Assembly (NCBI GenBank): GCA_030066455.1
Contig: JASJBQ010000306.1
Location: forward strand, 1 to 5,705
Length of the DNA: 5,705 nt
From: Desulfobacterales bacterium
GTDB taxonomy: Bacteria > Desulfobacterota > Desulfobacteria > Desulfobacterales > UBA5852
Reading direction: 5' to 3'
Both the position numbers and the translations under genes were made by a program. Position 1 is the first letter of the stretch; the number at the start of each line of letters is the position of its first letter. The notes under the pieces are model-generated. The model was not told where the DNA came from and searched no databases. It saw only the letters and a list, made by a program, of their open reading frames with translations. Positions 5,072 to 5,705 of this stretch are shown piece after piece.

Positions 5072-5705
5072 ATGGGCTTGCGTCTGCATTATCTGCAACA
5101 CGTGCCGTTCGAGGGGCCGGGCCGGATTCTTTCGTGGGCCGAAACCGCCGGCGCCGCGATCACGGCCACACGGCTCTATCGGGACGAACCGCTGCCGGAC
5201 AAGGACGCCTTTGACCTCCTGGTGATCATGGGCGGCCCCATGAGCACCCACGACACCGACCGCCACCCCTGGCTGGTGCCCGAAAAGGCGTTCATCCGCC
5301 ATGCCATCGATGCCGGCAAAGCCGTTTTGGGTATTTGCCTCGGCGCCCAGCTCGTGGCCGAGGCGCTGGGGGCACGCGTCTATCCCAACGAGCGGCGCGA
5401 AATCGGCTGGTTCGCGATCCAGCGCACCGCGCCCGCCGCGGGACATCCCATCGGTGCGTGTCTGCCGCCCCGCCTCACGGTCTTTCACTGGCACGGGGAC
5501 ACTTTCGATCTGCCGGCGGGGTCGCTGGCGCTGGCTCGCAGCGCAGCCTGCCGGCACCAGGGTTTTGTTTTCGGACGCCGGGTGGTGGGCTTGCAGTTTC
5601 ATCTGGAAACGACCCCTGAGACCATGCAGGCGCTGATCGCCAACGGCAGTGACGACCTCAGGCCCGGACCCTATGTCCAGACGGCCGAGGACATGCAAAA
5701 GGGCG
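5072..5705 (+). CDS. Class I glutamine amidotransferase, 3' end cut off
   Basis: The first 211 residues of a cytosolic class I (triad) glutamine amidotransferase; the frame is still open at the window edge. These domains hydrolyse glutamine and pass ammonia to an acceptor. The N-terminus HYLQHVPFEGPGRILSW is typical of stand-alone, GuaA-like amidotransferases of unknown acceptor. The oxyanion-hole region is MGGPMS at 53-58, the nucleophile elbow GICLGAQ has C89, and QFHLET holds H177 and E179, so the triad is complete. FHWHGDTFDLP at 138-148 is the conserved substrate-side block. Family members of this type are about 230-245 residues, so only a short tail is likely missing. It lies 78 bases after the membrane protein gene and has its own strong ribosome site. 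The synthase partner is not visible, so the biological substrate is unknown. Confidence 0.93.
   Translation, partial: MGLRLHYLQHVPFEGPGRILSWAETAGAAITATRLYRDEPLPDKDAFDLLVIMGGPMSTHDTDRHPWLVPEKAFIRHAIDAGKAVLGICLGAQLVAEALGARVYPNERREIGWFAIQRTAPAAGHPIGACLPPRLTVFHWHGDTFDLPAGSLALARSAACRHQGFVFGRRVVGLQFHLETTPETMQALIANGSDDLRPGPYVQTAEDMQKG

Noticed and set aside
3983..5698. 571-codon open frame on the minus strand
   Set aside because: It runs antisense to two well-supported genes, the membrane protein and the amidotransferase with an intact triad. Its product is a low-complexity His/Gly/Arg/Gln-rich string typical of antisense frames in GC-rich DNA.

Overview
The window is a visibly GC-rich stretch of bacterial chromosome with eight genes, all on the + strand and closely spaced. 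High G/C at third codon positions opens many long antisense and out-of-frame reading frames that are not genes. The protein set suggests a Gram-negative bacterium: an Fe-S type Rrf2 regulator, a lipoprotein with a lipobox, a YkgJ-like cysteine cluster protein and a stand-alone class I amidotransferase. The 139-aa protein at 2657-3076 resembles, from memory, an uncharacterised family of sulfate-reducing Desulfobacterota (Desulfosarcina-like). That placement is an inference and was not checked by search.

Left part (1-1059): an Rrf2-family regulator with a C-x5-C-x5-C cluster motif, then a 186-base gap, then a canonical RidA enamine/imine deaminase with a good Shine-Dalgarno. Middle (1060-2489): a 293-aa protein with a YkgJ-type CxxCC metal-binding signature is translationally coupled, through a TTGA stop/start overlap, to a gamma-glutamylcyclotransferase-fold (AIG2-like) protein with a strikingly arginine-rich C-terminal half. 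A consensus TTGACA element over the RidA stop codon may drive this pair.

Centre (2490-3795): a 167-base intergenic region carries an imperfect 17-bp direct repeat flanking a weak promoter candidate. It leads into the 139-aa conserved protein of unknown function, followed by a 206-aa lipoprotein with a PA14 domain. Right part (3902-5705): a 363-aa membrane protein with a small soluble N-terminal module, an acidic linker and a DUF1189-like membrane region. Last is a class I glutamine amidotransferase with an intact catalytic triad, cut by the window edge.

No mobile element, CRISPR array, rRNA or tRNA was seen. Nothing here amounts to a demonstrable new multi-gene system. The best leads are the repeat-flanked promoter with its orphan conserved gene, the coupled YkgJ-like/AIG2-like pair, and the modular DUF1189-type protein.
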